A stretch of 23,999 nt of DNA from CAYRFU01 sp964423525 (GCA_964423525.1 CAYRFU010000065.1:1-23999); one strand, 5' to 3'. Counted from the first letter of the stretch, positions 7,701-14,791 are shown. Program-made: numbers and translations. The notes: a model not told the origin generated them from the sequence alone.

Positions 7701-10623
7701 CCGATTCTTGCTCGACCGGACTGCTGACGGGTTCCTCTCGGAATAGGTCAACGGTTTGGCTACCCTCAGTTGCGAACAAGTCCGCGATCTCCTCCTCCGC
7801 CGCAGGTGTCTCTGGGGCGGCGGGGGCAAAAAGGTCACTACTGTTGGATTCGGCTGCTGGAGCGGCGTCGAAGAGCCCCTGACTGGTGACGTCCTCAGCT
7901 ACTGGTGGGGCAGACGAGAAAAGGTCAGAAGTGGGCTCGCTGGTTGCTCCACCGAAAAGGCTTCCCTCAGCGCTGGGCTGAGAAAAGAGCTCAGCCGAGG
8001 GAGCAGCCTCGTCGGCAGGAGACTCCCCTGAGGGGCTCCCGCTGTACAACTCCTCACTTGCTGGAGTAGCCTCCCCGAAAAGATCACTAGATTTGGCTTC
8101 CGGCTCCTCGCCAAACAGCCCGCCTGTCGCAGCGGGCGCTGGAGTTGGCTCAGGAAGATCTTCCCCGAAAAGGCTTGGAGAACTCGCCTCGCCTTGAAAC
8201 AAGTCCCCTTCAGGGCTGGGTGCGGCCTCCTCAGCTTGGGGCTGGGCTTGACCGAAAAGATCACTCTCACCAGGCGACTCCTCAAAGAGTCCTCCCGACG
8301 GTGTGGACGCGTCGTTCTCCTCTTTAGTAGAGAACAAATCACTTCCCCCGCCCTCAAACAAAGACGACGATCCAGCCGAGGGATCATCGAAAAGACCACC
8401 CGAGGGCTGCTCTTCAGGTTCGGAGGAAAAGAGATCCGAACTGGGTGGGGGCGGCGGCTCAGCGGCAGGAGCATCCTCGAACAGGCCGCCGGCTCCGGTG
8501 CTCTCGATCTCACCGAAAAGGCCGCCACCGCCGGGGGCCGGGGCAGGATCTCCGAACAGAGAGTCAGACGTGGCGGGAGCGGGATCCCCGAAGAGAGAGG
8601 CGGAACTCTGCGGCTCTCCAAAAAGACCACCGCTGTCTTGAGCTGGTGCGACGGTCTCGGGAGTGGGCTTAACGTCTTGCTCTTCCGAATCGGCGAACAA
8701 GCCACTTTGCGGCACCTCGGCCGACTCGGCGCTGTCCGTCTCCTGGTTGGCGGGCTGTCCCGGTCTTAGCAGACCCGGTCGCCCCTCGGGCTTGCCTCCA
8801 CGGAGTCCCCCGATTCCGAGCTTGGGCTTGGCCGGCGAGGCCCCCGACTTGATGGCCAGACGAGGTCCCTGTCCTAAAAGACCTCCCGGTCTGCGGGCGC
8901 CCCCGCCCGGCTGACGACCACTGAGTATGCCTTGGCCAAGGGTAGCCTCTCCCTCCTTGTCGCCTTCTGGTTCGCCGGTTTCCTCGTCCCCTCTTGAAGC
9001 CTCTGGGGGCTGGCCTAACGGCTCTTCAGAAACCATCTCGGGTTGGGGTTCCATCTCGGACTCCGGCTCGGAGGCGACGGGGCTCACCTCGGGTTCCGGT
9101 TCAGGCTCGACTGAGTTAGGCGAAGGCCGGGGAGGGAGCATCGGCTTGGTCGCAGGATCCAAGGACGGCCCAGCCCCCCTCGGACCGAGGGTAGGCTTGC
9201 GCCGGGTCAGCATCGGCTTCTCGCCCCCGGGCCCCCCTCGGGAGAGACCTTCACGAAGACCTCCACCTCCTCCTAGGGACCCGAGCGTGGGTTTCGTTCT
9301 AGCCGGTCCGCCCACGGTAAGACCCGGTCGAAGACCATCGGGGCTCTCACTACGTCGCAGGAGTCCTTTACGGGGAGAGTCAAGCTGACCACCTGGAGGC
9401 TTCAGACCGGCCCGAGGTGGTTTCGGGGGACCAGCAGCTGCGAGGGGAGCCGCTTGTTCCGGAGGGGTACTCAAACCGGGGGCCGGTCGGTCCGGCACGG
9501 GTCTGTCAGGAGCCGGGCTGGGGTGTTCCACGTGTGGCTCTTCAGCCACGGGCTCAGCTTCCGGCTCGGGTTCCGGCTCAGGTTCGGGTTCCGGCTCAGG
9601 TTCGAGTTCGATCCCCACCAGGGGTGCTCCCAGATTGGTCAACTCGCGACAAGCGGCAGCATTGCTGGTGTCGAGTCCGAGGACGATCTGATAAAGATGG
9701 ATCGCCTTCTCTTTCTCGTCGATCTCAAGATAGGCTTGAGCGGCGGCCAAAAAGTTCTTGATAGCCTCGGGGACTAATCCTTGAGCCTTATAGAGTTCGC
9801 CCAGTTTCTCTTTGGCCGTCACCACGTCCGGATTGATGGAGAGAATCTTATTGAAGGCAAGAATCGCGTCCCGGAACTGCCCTTTCAGTTGACAAACCCT
9901 GCCAAGTTCCAGCAGCGCTTCTTCGTGACTTAGATTATGGCGCAGGATGGAACGAAACTCTTGTTCGGCATCATTGTAACGGCGCAGTTCAACATAAAGG
10001 CGGCCCAGGGTCAACAGGACCCCAGGATCGTCTGACACGATGACCTTCATCCGACGATAAGCTTCTGCCGCCCGCTCGAGATCGCCTCGGTCCTGGAAAG
10101 CGTTGGCCACTTTCCGGTATTGATTAGCTCCGTCTTGAATGTGGCCGTGGCTGACGTACATCTCCGCCAACTCAAGCCCGATGTCTAAATTCTCCGGGTC
10201 AGCCTTCTGAGCTTGTTGGAGCAGAGCGATGGATTTGTCTCCCTCACCCAACTCGATGTACAGTCTAGCTAAGCCCCGAGATTGACGAACGACCTCCTCG
10301 GTGTCGCCTTTCTTCTGAAAAACCAGGATACGCTTAGCTCGAGCCTCAGCCGAGTCTGGCTTGAGCTGCATCACCTTGTCGGCGACTTGGAGAGCACCCT
10401 CCAGGTCATCACGAGACTCCAATATGTCGATCAACTGGTAGTAAGTCGAGATGACAGACTTATACATCCCTCGAATGGCAAAGACCCGAGCGATCTTTTC
10501 GCAAGCCTCGCGACTGGCCGGATCGGCTTCCAACGCCTTTTTATACTGGTCGATGGCCTGGTCCCACTCCCCGGTGGCACAGGATTCTTCAGCAGTTGAA
10601 ATCAATGCAGTAGCTTCGCCCAT
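4714..10623 (-). CDS. Giant TPR protein (1969 aa) with a long disordered LF-motif region
   Basis: N-terminal TPRs (about 1-330) and C-terminal TPRs (about 1364-1969) flank roughly 1000 residues of low-complexity sequence. That sequence contains an (EP)n tract at 341-355 and a basic Gly/Pro/Arg-rich stretch at about 395-625 with repeated KPxL motifs. From 641 to 1288 an acidic Pro/Ser/Ala/Glu-rich region carries about 34 LF dipeptides in contexts such as GGLFGE, SDLFS and SSLFD. A second EP-rich tract lies at 1305-1336. There is no signal peptide or transmembrane helix, so the protein is probably cytoplasmic. The ATG follows a good Shine-Dalgarno sequence (GGAGGG, about 7 bases away). It is the first gene after the secretin terminator, with 354 bp upstream for its own promoter. 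The single frame stays open for 5.9 kb through the disordered part. No homologous family is recognised. A multivalent scaffold is inferred from the architecture. Confidence 0.92.
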   Translation of the reverse strand: MGEATALISTAEESCATGEWDQAIDQYKKALEADPASREACEKIARVFAIRGMYKSVISTYYQLIDILESRDDLEGALQVADKVMQLKPDSAEARAKRILVFQKKGDTEEVVRQSRGLARLYIELGEGDKSIALLQQAQKADPENLDIGLELAEMYVSHGHIQDGANQYRKVANAFQDRGDLERAAEAYRRMKVIVSDDPGVLLTLGRLYVELRRYNDAEQEFRSILRHNLSHEEALLELGRVCQLKGQFRDAILAFNKILSINPDVVTAKEKLGELYKAQGLVPEAIKNFLAAAQAYLEIDEKEKAIHLYQIVLGLDTSNAAACRELTNLGAPLVGIELEPEPEPEPEPEPEPEAEPVAEEPHVEHPSPAPDRPVPDRPAPGLSTPPEQAAPLAAAGPPKPPRAGLKPPGGQLDSPRKGLLRRSESPDGLRPGLTVGGPARTKPTLGSLGGGGGLREGLSRGGPGGEKPMLTRRKPTLGPRGAGPSLDPATKPMLPPRPSPNSVEPEPEPEVSPVASEPESEMEPQPEMVSEEPLGQPPEASRGDEETGEPEGDKEGEATLGQGILSGRQPGGGARRPGGLLGQGPRLAIKSGASPAKPKLGIGGLRGGKPEGRPGLLRPGQPANQETDSAESAEVPQSGLFADSEEQDVKPTPETVAPAQDSGGLFGEPQSSASLFGDPAPATSDSLFGDPAPAPGGGGLFGEIESTGAGGLFEDAPAAEPPPPPSSDLFSSEPEEQPSGGLFDDPSAGSSSLFEGGGSDLFSTKEENDASTPSGGLFEESPGESDLFGQAQPQAEEAAPSPEGDLFQGEASSPSLFGEDLPEPTPAPAATGGLFGEEPEAKSSDLFGEATPASEELYSGSPSGESPADEAAPSAELFSQPSAEGSLFGGATSEPTSDLFSSAPPVAEDVTSQGLFDAAPAAESNSSDLFAPAAPETPAAEEEIADLFATEGSQTVDLFREEPVSSPVEQESAPAASPGEPFSSEPAAGGSLFGEVSADAPASDLFGGSQPEGETVAEATPFAEDTPQASASNLFTPETPASDLFSSEPQRELFSTPDPAPLESPQESGGGSNLFSETPVVADAAEPASGPDLFASESLGQVATPPEAPATAATEGEPVEVEAPVVVEQSSTEPSSLFDTPVSSVNLFDAPSPTSERSPETPPPETRAEVLSAQPEAREPVSLEVPSLFAGEPTTPVEPVSEETVPAALEAPGEEEARLEASDIVLPPRPQDSADFLQALEATLPRAESEEVEPEGPTAPEVVTGRPEVEAEEEVPVVTGQESSLFDSGALEPPDFPTAPEMPKGEPEPIEVASAEPEPAPEPEPELVPEPQPEVLGRPTVSMSIEEESPNEHVTQADEVRDSLGDSDVATSISVYRKAVEESPDNLVLRTRLADIHMQYGLLEDAVVQYRQIIKRNPSSVSLRHRLIQAHLWNESHRQAADALMELAELHSERREHQDALDALQTVLSLDPHHFEARKRLVDRFTALEESKLAAHHLRQLAEAALTKGNVEEAIGAFQQLMQISDDPSFQDRLAQVYESQGDTEQALHHYRQLVERYQAEEKWEEAAAATERIAELDPEAVETRVSLIQLYQKLGLTDKVLSQQFELARYHQRRGELEESIGLYEKVVDVRPQNFDARRLLVDAYLDSGRVAPALVQSEALTEHYLGNKDHATAIELYRRLVEADGENVELRERLIKFYTMAEDSTSALEQWLVLAGLHRTNARYEQAVDAYKRALELDESRVDLHYELALIYADHLADSESAMGQLQRVYELAPENLEAMERYIRMLLDSGAAGEAGKVLNRLVERSDSGDELRQSLLGELKSKIDQDPTDLQARFNYGELCYHLGELDLAIEQFQQTRREPSFELRSYNMLGLCFADKTGFNMLDLAIKQFRKGLETRGHSDQDYLELKYNLAMLQYRNGRLQEALQELKDCYAVDIAYKDVREWVRRIEAEIAGGPRLYPRDK
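6760..8703 (-). repeat. Array of about 34 LF short motifs (coding repeat)
   Basis: This stretch encodes residues 641-1288 of the 1969-residue protein. LF recurs every 8-20 residues for most of the stretch, becoming sparser at the C-terminal end. It is usually preceded by G, S or D and followed by G, S, D, E or A (GLFG, DLFS, SLFE). Spacers are rich in Pro, Ser, Ala, Glu and Asp with few aromatics. The LF codons vary (CTT TTC, CTG TTC, CTC TTC, TTG TTC), so the repeats are conserved as protein and not as recent DNA copies. A few degenerate copies are visible (ELY near 859, EPF near 983). Confidence 0.85.
9542..9606 (-). repeat. Glu-Pro hexanucleotide repeat tract
   Basis: A tandem run of GGTTCC/GGCTCA-type six-base units on the plus strand encodes a Glu-Pro run on the minus strand (residues 341-355 of the giant TPR protein). 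Six-base units keep the reading frame, so unit gain or loss would change spacer length without shutting the gene off. Similar, shorter EP tracts lie near residues 506-512 and 1318-1336. Confidence 0.7.
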
Positions 10624-10977
10624 CAGACTCCCTCCTCTCCGAAGAAGACCTGACAGCGGCTCGCTTGAGATAAAGATAACAGGGGGACTGGATCGAAACA
10701 GACCCTACTTTCGAATGAGATCAAGTTGTACCAACCCGTGCTGTGTAGCTCTTCAGTTCGCGACGCAGGCCCTTAGAGCAGTTACCCGGACTCTTTGTGT
10801 TTCGTCGTCCGTCTACCCACAGTCGCTCTCCTGGGAAAAGCGCTCATGAACCAAAACTCTTAGTCGCTACTGAGTTCGGTTCGTCGGTTCGGACATCCTG
10901 CAAAGAACTGGCCTGGTCAAAAACCGAAAAAAAAGACGCCGTCGCGAGACGGCGCCCTTCTTTTAAGCCGATTGACG
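10624..10977. other. Intergenic region upstream of the giant TPR operon
   Basis: This 354-bp gap holds the secretin terminator at its right end and the Shine-Dalgarno sequence of the giant TPR gene at its left end. No convincing ORF is visible on either strand. No clear sigma-70 promoter was found. A GGGTAAC element on the minus strand (10781-10787) resembles elements upstream of the prepilin and pilM genes, but it is short and could be chance. Confidence 0.5.
10927..10956 (-). terminator. Intrinsic terminator of the secretin gene
   Basis: On the minus strand a stem GGCGCCGTC / GACGGCGTC (8 of 9 pairs) with loop TCGC is followed by eight T residues. It begins about 22 bases after the pilQ stop. 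The other flank also has a T-rich stretch on the plus strand (CTTCTTTT), so it could act in both directions, although no plus-strand gene needs it. Confidence 0.9.
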
Positions 10978-13077
10978 TTATCGCATGACGCTCGGAGTGA
11001 GCATCAGAACAACCTCGTTTCGACTCTTGGTTACGGTGGTCTGGCGGAACAGAGTACCGATAATCGGGAGGTCACCCAGAAGGGGAACCTTGGTAACCGA
11101 CTGTAGGTCCTGTTCGTTGATCAGACCGCCGACGATAATGGTGTCGCCATCCTTAACCCGCATAGAGGTGTTGACGGTTCGCACCGCAGTTCGAGGATAC
11201 TGGTTGTTAACCAGCTCGACCAGAGTAGAAACCTCAGGTCGGAGGTCAACAAGGACGTATCCGTCAGCTTTGATCTCAGGCTTGACGTCCAGCTTGATAC
11301 CGATGTCGACATACTGCACCTGGAACTGTCCAGCTCGAGGGTCAAAGTAGACAATCGGGAACTTATCACCGATGTGAATCAAAGCATCGCGACCGGACCG
11401 GGTAGCCACACGGGGGGAGGCCAGAACTTTGGCTTCGCCCTGGGTCACCAGGTACTGAATCGAGGCGTCAAAAATCAACGGCGAACGAGCAAACGGTGAG
11501 ATCGCAACCGGCACAGCCTGGAGGGCCTGAGTGATACCGATACCGGCGACGGGTGTCGCGATAGCACTGGCAAGGTCCAAAGCGGCGTCGTTTTGGAGAT
11601 TATTACGCCGAATGGTCTGACCAGTGATACCCTCAGTGAAGGTCGTGGTGATGGAACCAGGAGCGCCCTGTTGACCCCAGGTCACACCTAGCTGCTTTCG
11701 ACCGTTCTCGGAAAGGTCGACGACTTTGACATCGATCATCACCTGGTCAACAGGGCGATCGAGTTCCGCCAACAGCTCCTTAACCTGGTCGATAGCACCG
11801 GGAGAGCCTTCCGCGATGATCAGACTGAGACGTGTGTCTACGTTGTACTGAACGTCGGGGATGAGAGTCGAGAGAAGGGTCCGAACTTCGTTGATGTCGC
11901 CATACTTGACCGAGAGGAACTCTCGGAGAGGAGGCGGCGGAGGTTCAGGAACTCTATCCAGATTGGGCACTTCGCGCTTAATCTGAAGGATATCGTTCTT
12001 AGAACCCTGTGCGTAGAAGCCGTTCATGGTCGGGTGAGGAGTGAACTTCACCCGGTCATATTGCCCAGCCAAGAAATCCACCACTTTTGCAGACGGAGCT
12101 TTCTCGAGCAGGAACTCTTGTCGAACGGTATCTTCCGGTAGAAGCGGCTCACGCATGTTACCCGGGTCGAGGATATCGTCGGGAATTTCGGCGAGCTTTT
12201 CGGGGGCAGCAACCACGATGGTTTTATCCAAAACCTTGTAGTCGTACTCATTTTCCTGCATCTTCAAGATGAGGTTCAGAGCGCCCTCAACCGGCACATT
12301 CTTCAAAGTCACGGTGACCGAACCATCGACGGTAGGACCGACATAGACGTTTCGGTTCATCTCTTTCGCTAGGACCTTGATCACGTAGACCAAGTCAGCG
12401 TTCACGAAGTCGAGCGTCACCAAACGCTGCTTCGGCTTAGGTGCCCGCTTGGGCGCCCGACGGGGGCGCAGAGCGGACACAGGAGCTTTCCCCGCGCCTG
12501 ACATCGCCATCGTGTTTTTCACGCGGCGAGGCGCGGTCCGAGGTTGGGGCGACGACTGGGCGACCCGCGGACGGGACACCGGTTGCGCAGCAGGCTGCTT
12601 GGCCGTCATCGGCGCTTCGCTCGCACTTGTGGACGGGGTGCTCGTAGCTTTCCCCTCGGCCATCTGTGCGGTTGAAATCGCCAAGGTCAAACCTTGCGAA
12701 CTTTGTGCGGTCATCACCCGAAACTCGGGATGAGTGATAACATCGACGTATACACGAACGGTATTGTCGTTGTATTGCTTGACCCGTACCTTCTCAACAA
12801 GACCCTGGTTGACTTCAAAAGAAGTCTTCACGTTCTTGCCGAGCACGGCCGGGAATACGTCAACTACGATTAGCTTCTGCGGTTTCGACAGTGTCTTCGC
12901 GCGGTGTTTTACCGCACCAGACGCACCGATTTCCACGTTGAGCACACCTTGGGAATTATTTACTTTAACTTCCGTAACGGTCGCGGCACTCGCAGCAGAA
13001 ACGGTGGAAAAAGCGAACCCAACGGTAAGCATACACGCTAGCAGAAACTTAACGCCTTTTTGCGTCACCGATGGCAT
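10978..13077 (-). CDS. pilQ: Type IV pilus secretin PilQ (AMIN plus STN plus secretin domains)
   Basis: This is the outer-membrane pore through which the pilus passes. Residues 1-31 are a Sec signal peptide (basic start, hydrophobic FLLACMLTVGFAF core, cleavage near SAASA-A). Residues about 34-135 form an AMIN domain, which binds peptidoglycan or localises secretins in related proteins. A Pro/Ala/Arg-rich linker follows (about 140-217), then an STN-type domain (219-290), N-domain repeats (about 318-440) and the secretin beta-barrel domain to the C-terminus. The signature VPLLGDLPIIGTLFR is at 664-678 and the protein ends in the usual LTPSVMR. The length, 699 residues, is typical. A single AMIN domain and the absence of a C-terminal pilotin-binding tail are noted. 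The ATG follows a strong GGGAGGTGG site. The gene is flanked by a 307-bp upstream gap and a strong terminator, so it is probably transcribed alone or with pilM. Confidence 0.95.
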   Translation of the reverse strand: MPSVTQKGVKFLLACMLTVGFAFSTVSAASAATVTEVKVNNSQGVLNVEIGASGAVKHRAKTLSKPQKLIVVDVFPAVLGKNVKTSFEVNQGLVEKVRVKQYNDNTVRVYVDVITHPEFRVMTAQSSQGLTLAISTAQMAEGKATSTPSTSASEAPMTAKQPAAQPVSRPRVAQSSPQPRTAPRRVKNTMAMSGAGKAPVSALRPRRAPKRAPKPKQRLVTLDFVNADLVYVIKVLAKEMNRNVYVGPTVDGSVTVTLKNVPVEGALNLILKMQENEYDYKVLDKTIVVAAPEKLAEIPDDILDPGNMREPLLPEDTVRQEFLLEKAPSAKVVDFLAGQYDRVKFTPHPTMNGFYAQGSKNDILQIKREVPNLDRVPEPPPPPLREFLSVKYGDINEVRTLLSTLIPDVQYNVDTRLSLIIAEGSPGAIDQVKELLAELDRPVDQVMIDVKVVDLSENGRKQLGVTWGQQGAPGSITTTFTEGITGQTIRRNNLQNDAALDLASAIATPVAGIGITQALQAVPVAISPFARSPLIFDASIQYLVTQGEAKVLASPRVATRSGRDALIHIGDKFPIVYFDPRAGQFQVQYVDIGIKLDVKPEIKADGYVLVDLRPEVSTLVELVNNQYPRTAVRTVNTSMRVKDGDTIIVGGLINEQDLQSVTKVPLLGDLPIIGTLFRQTTVTKSRNEVVLMLTPSVMR

Positions 13078-13384
13078 AAGTCAAACCCACCTCCCTAGTC
13101 AAATTTCGTAGTGTGATACGAGAACATAATAGTTTTCTTCGCGGCCAAGCCGCAGGTTGATTCGGAAACCCCATTGCCTCTTTTTGCATCGAGTAGCTGC
13201 GAGGTTCCCGGAAGGCGCCTAACACGATGTCTCCATCACCACCTTCCGATCCGGACCAGCCCTAGCTTGAGAGCGATTCCTTCGATATTTCCAAATTGCA
13301 AACTCTGTCCATACTGAAGAAGCCTGCAGCTTCTAAAGAAATGTTTGAAATCCTTCAAGACAGGGCTGAGCGCGCTATCCCCCA
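13078..13384. other. pilM-pilQ gap
   Basis: The 307 bases between the pilM stop and the pilQ start lie where pilN, pilO and pilP usually sit, and no remnant of those families can be read in any frame. The right half is covered by a possible 49-codon ORF. The left half contains a GC-rich inverted repeat (GCGGC-TTG-GCCGC) near 13144-13156 and the strong Shine-Dalgarno sequence of pilQ. No convincing sigma-70 promoter was seen. Confidence 0.5.
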
Positions 13385-13385
13385 T
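13236..13385 (-). CDS. Possible small ORF (49 aa) translationally coupled to pilM
   Basis: Its ATG overlaps the pilM stop in a TAATG arrangement, and a GGGAGG site lies 7 bases upstream inside the last pilM codons, as for coupled genes. The product starts MGDSALSPVLKDFKHFFR and is basic (seven Lys/Arg against three acidic residues). It has no signal peptide or transmembrane helix and ends in RIGRW. It occupies the place where pilN normally follows pilM, but it has neither the length nor the membrane helix of PilN. The Shine-Dalgarno sequence also encodes the end of PilM, so the arrangement may be fortuitous. No function is suggested. Confidence 0.35.
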   Translation of the reverse strand: MGDSALSPVLKDFKHFFRSCRLLQYGQSLQFGNIEGIALKLGLVRIGRW

Positions 13386-14488
13386 TACTGCGCCTCCCGG
13401 AGAGCCAACCCCAGACTGACCATCGCTGCTGGAGCGACATCAGGAAGGTCACCTTGACTTAAACCGGGGACGTTTTGAGCACTGATCCCTCGAAACGGGT
13501 TAGCGATCTCGCACTTCACCCCGAGTTCGTTGGACAGAAACTGCTCAATATTCTTAAACTTAGCCGACCCGCCGGAAAGCACGACCAGACTGATGGCCCC
13601 ATCCTTATAGCGCGAACGATAATAATCAAAGGAACGCTGAATCTCTGTCACCAGCTCGGTCAACACCGGCACAATCAAGTTAAAGATCCTCATGGTCGTG
13701 GGCGGGACGGGGTCAGCGTTATTTTCAACGCGGATGACGCCCTTCTCTTTTTTGATCTTCTCGGCTTCCTCGAAAGACAAATTCAGAGACTGGCCTATGG
13801 CCTTGGTGAAAGAGTTCCCCGCGATAGAAATCGTGCGATTGTGACGAAGGTGACCGGAGTGGAAAATATTGATACTGCTAAAGCTAGCCCCAAGATTGAT
13901 CAGAGCTAGCGTCCCCGCCATCTGCTCTTCAGTCACGGCGTGCTTAAGGCTTCGATAGAGGGCCAACGGCTCAAGATCGATGGGACCAGGCTCGATTTCA
14001 GCAAGCTTCACCACTTCTCGAGCATTGGCAACAATCTCGTTGGGAACGGCAATGAGGAGAACCTCCATATTGCGTCCGTCCCCCACATCCTCATTAATAA
14101 TCATGCCTGAGACAGCGGCATCAGTGACGGAGTAAGGCAAGTATCGCTCAGCCTCAAACTTGATAGCCTGGTTGACCTCGCGCTGATTCATCCGAGTCAT
14201 TTGAATAGGCCGAATAACGACCTGCTGGCCAGCCACCGCACTGACGAGCTTGGCGACTTCGATGCCGTTCGAGGCCAACAAACCCGCGATCGTTTCACCC
14301 AGGAGCTGAGCGTCGACGATCGACCCATCTTTGATCGTCATCGGCGGAGTGGGGCATTGCGCGTAGCGATAAAGCTCGGGTAATGCGTTCTTTTTCTCGT
14401 TAACGATAGCCACCTTGATGGTATTGCTACCGATATCGATAGCGCCTAACTCGGGCGCTTTCGAGAACAGCTTCTTGAACCATTCCAT
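13385..14488 (-). CDS. pilM: Type IV pilus assembly protein PilM (actin-like ATPase)
   Basis: PilM is the cytoplasmic actin-like member of the pilus alignment complex. In known systems it binds the N-terminal tail of PilN and communicates with the PilB and PilT motors. The 367 residues show the family hallmarks: a start with LF followed by ELGAIDIGSNTIKVA (phosphate-1 loop, 13-27), FEAERYLPYS at 111-120, LALINLGASFSSINIF (second phosphate motif, about 194-209) and VVLSGGSAKFKNIEQFL (adenosine motif, about 302-318). The length is normal. The ATG is preceded by GGAGGGGGTGAT, which partly overlaps a hairpin arm. The long 5' region contains a promoter candidate near 14774-14802. The usual partners pilN, pilO and pilP do not follow. 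They must lie elsewhere or be replaced. Confidence 0.95.
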   Translation of the reverse strand: MEWFKKLFSKAPELGAIDIGSNTIKVAIVNEKKNALPELYRYAQCPTPPMTIKDGSIVDAQLLGETIAGLLASNGIEVAKLVSAVAGQQVVIRPIQMTRMNQREVNQAIKFEAERYLPYSVTDAAVSGMIINEDVGDGRNMEVLLIAVPNEIVANAREVVKLAEIEPGPIDLEPLALYRSLKHAVTEEQMAGTLALINLGASFSSINIFHSGHLRHNRTISIAGNSFTKAIGQSLNLSFEEAEKIKKEKGVIRVENNADPVPPTTMRIFNLIVPVLTELVTEIQRSFDYYRSRYKDGAISLVVLSGGSAKFKNIEQFLSNELGVKCEIANPFRGISAQNVPGLSQGDLPDVAPAAMVSLGLALREAQ

Positions 14489-14494
14489 CTGCCA

Positions 14495-14516
14495 ATCACC
14501 CCCTCCCCTCGGGGAG
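14495..14516 (-). promoter_or_regulatory. pilM ribosome-binding site next to a hairpin
   Basis: The purine-rich site GGAGGGGGTGAT (14495-14506) lies 6 bases before the pilM ATG. Its first bases belong to the 3' arm (GGGGAG) of a short GC hairpin with CTCCCC just upstream. Formation of the hairpin could partly hide the site. The predicted loop is very small, so the outer base pairs probably dominate. Confidence 0.35.
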
Positions 14517-14764
14517 TTCCTCCACTCTACTTCGATCGGTCCGATCAGACCGGACGTCTTTCATTTCTGGAGAGAAAAACTTAAATAGTTCTCAATCAGA
14601 AACGAATTTTCGATGGTTCACCTCAAACTCCTCTTTGGGAGAGAGAACCCTCAAGACCTTATCCTGTAGGCCTTCTTCCGGCTAGGACTCGAATTATTGC
14701 CGAAAACACATCGAACACTATTCAAGACCCTGTTTAGCTGGGTTTACCCAGTACCCTCCTGGTT

Positions 14765-14791
14765 GCGAACATCTTTTTAACACCTGTTCGC
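14765..14791. promoter_or_regulatory. Perfect inverted repeat spanning the candidate pilM promoter -10
   Basis: Arms GCGAACA (14765-14771) and TGTTCGC (14785-14791) are perfectly complementary and separated by 13 bases. The candidate -10 hexamer lies in the spacer, where a repressor dimer would block RNA polymerase. The arms resemble the CGAAC...GTTCG half-sites of Gram-positive-type LexA boxes, but the spacing is wrong for LexA, so no regulator is assigned. Confidence 0.4.

Noticed and set aside
6760..8703. CRISPR or DNA tandem-repeat interpretation of the regular LF pattern
   Set aside because: The repeat is only 2-6 residues long, spacers vary in length and the codons differ. It is a protein motif and not a DNA repeat array.
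6500..9388. Several Ser/Gly- or Arg-rich open frames on both strands in the disordered region of the giant TPR gene
   Set aside because: These are by-products of the GC-rich low-complexity coding sequence. The 5.9-kb minus frame with TPR domains at both ends explains the region.
9542..9606. Phase-variable microsatellite
   Set aside because: The units are six bases long and in frame, so slippage changes length but cannot switch the gene off.
10900..10926. TTGACC as a -35 element for the giant TPR operon
   Set aside because: No acceptable -10 lies 16-18 bases downstream, and the site lies only a few bases beyond the T-run of the secretin terminator.
13085..13120. A 10-codon ORF ending just before the pilQ ribosome-binding site, as a possible leader peptide
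   Set aside because: It has no Shine-Dalgarno sequence and no regulatory hairpin with a T-run follows it.
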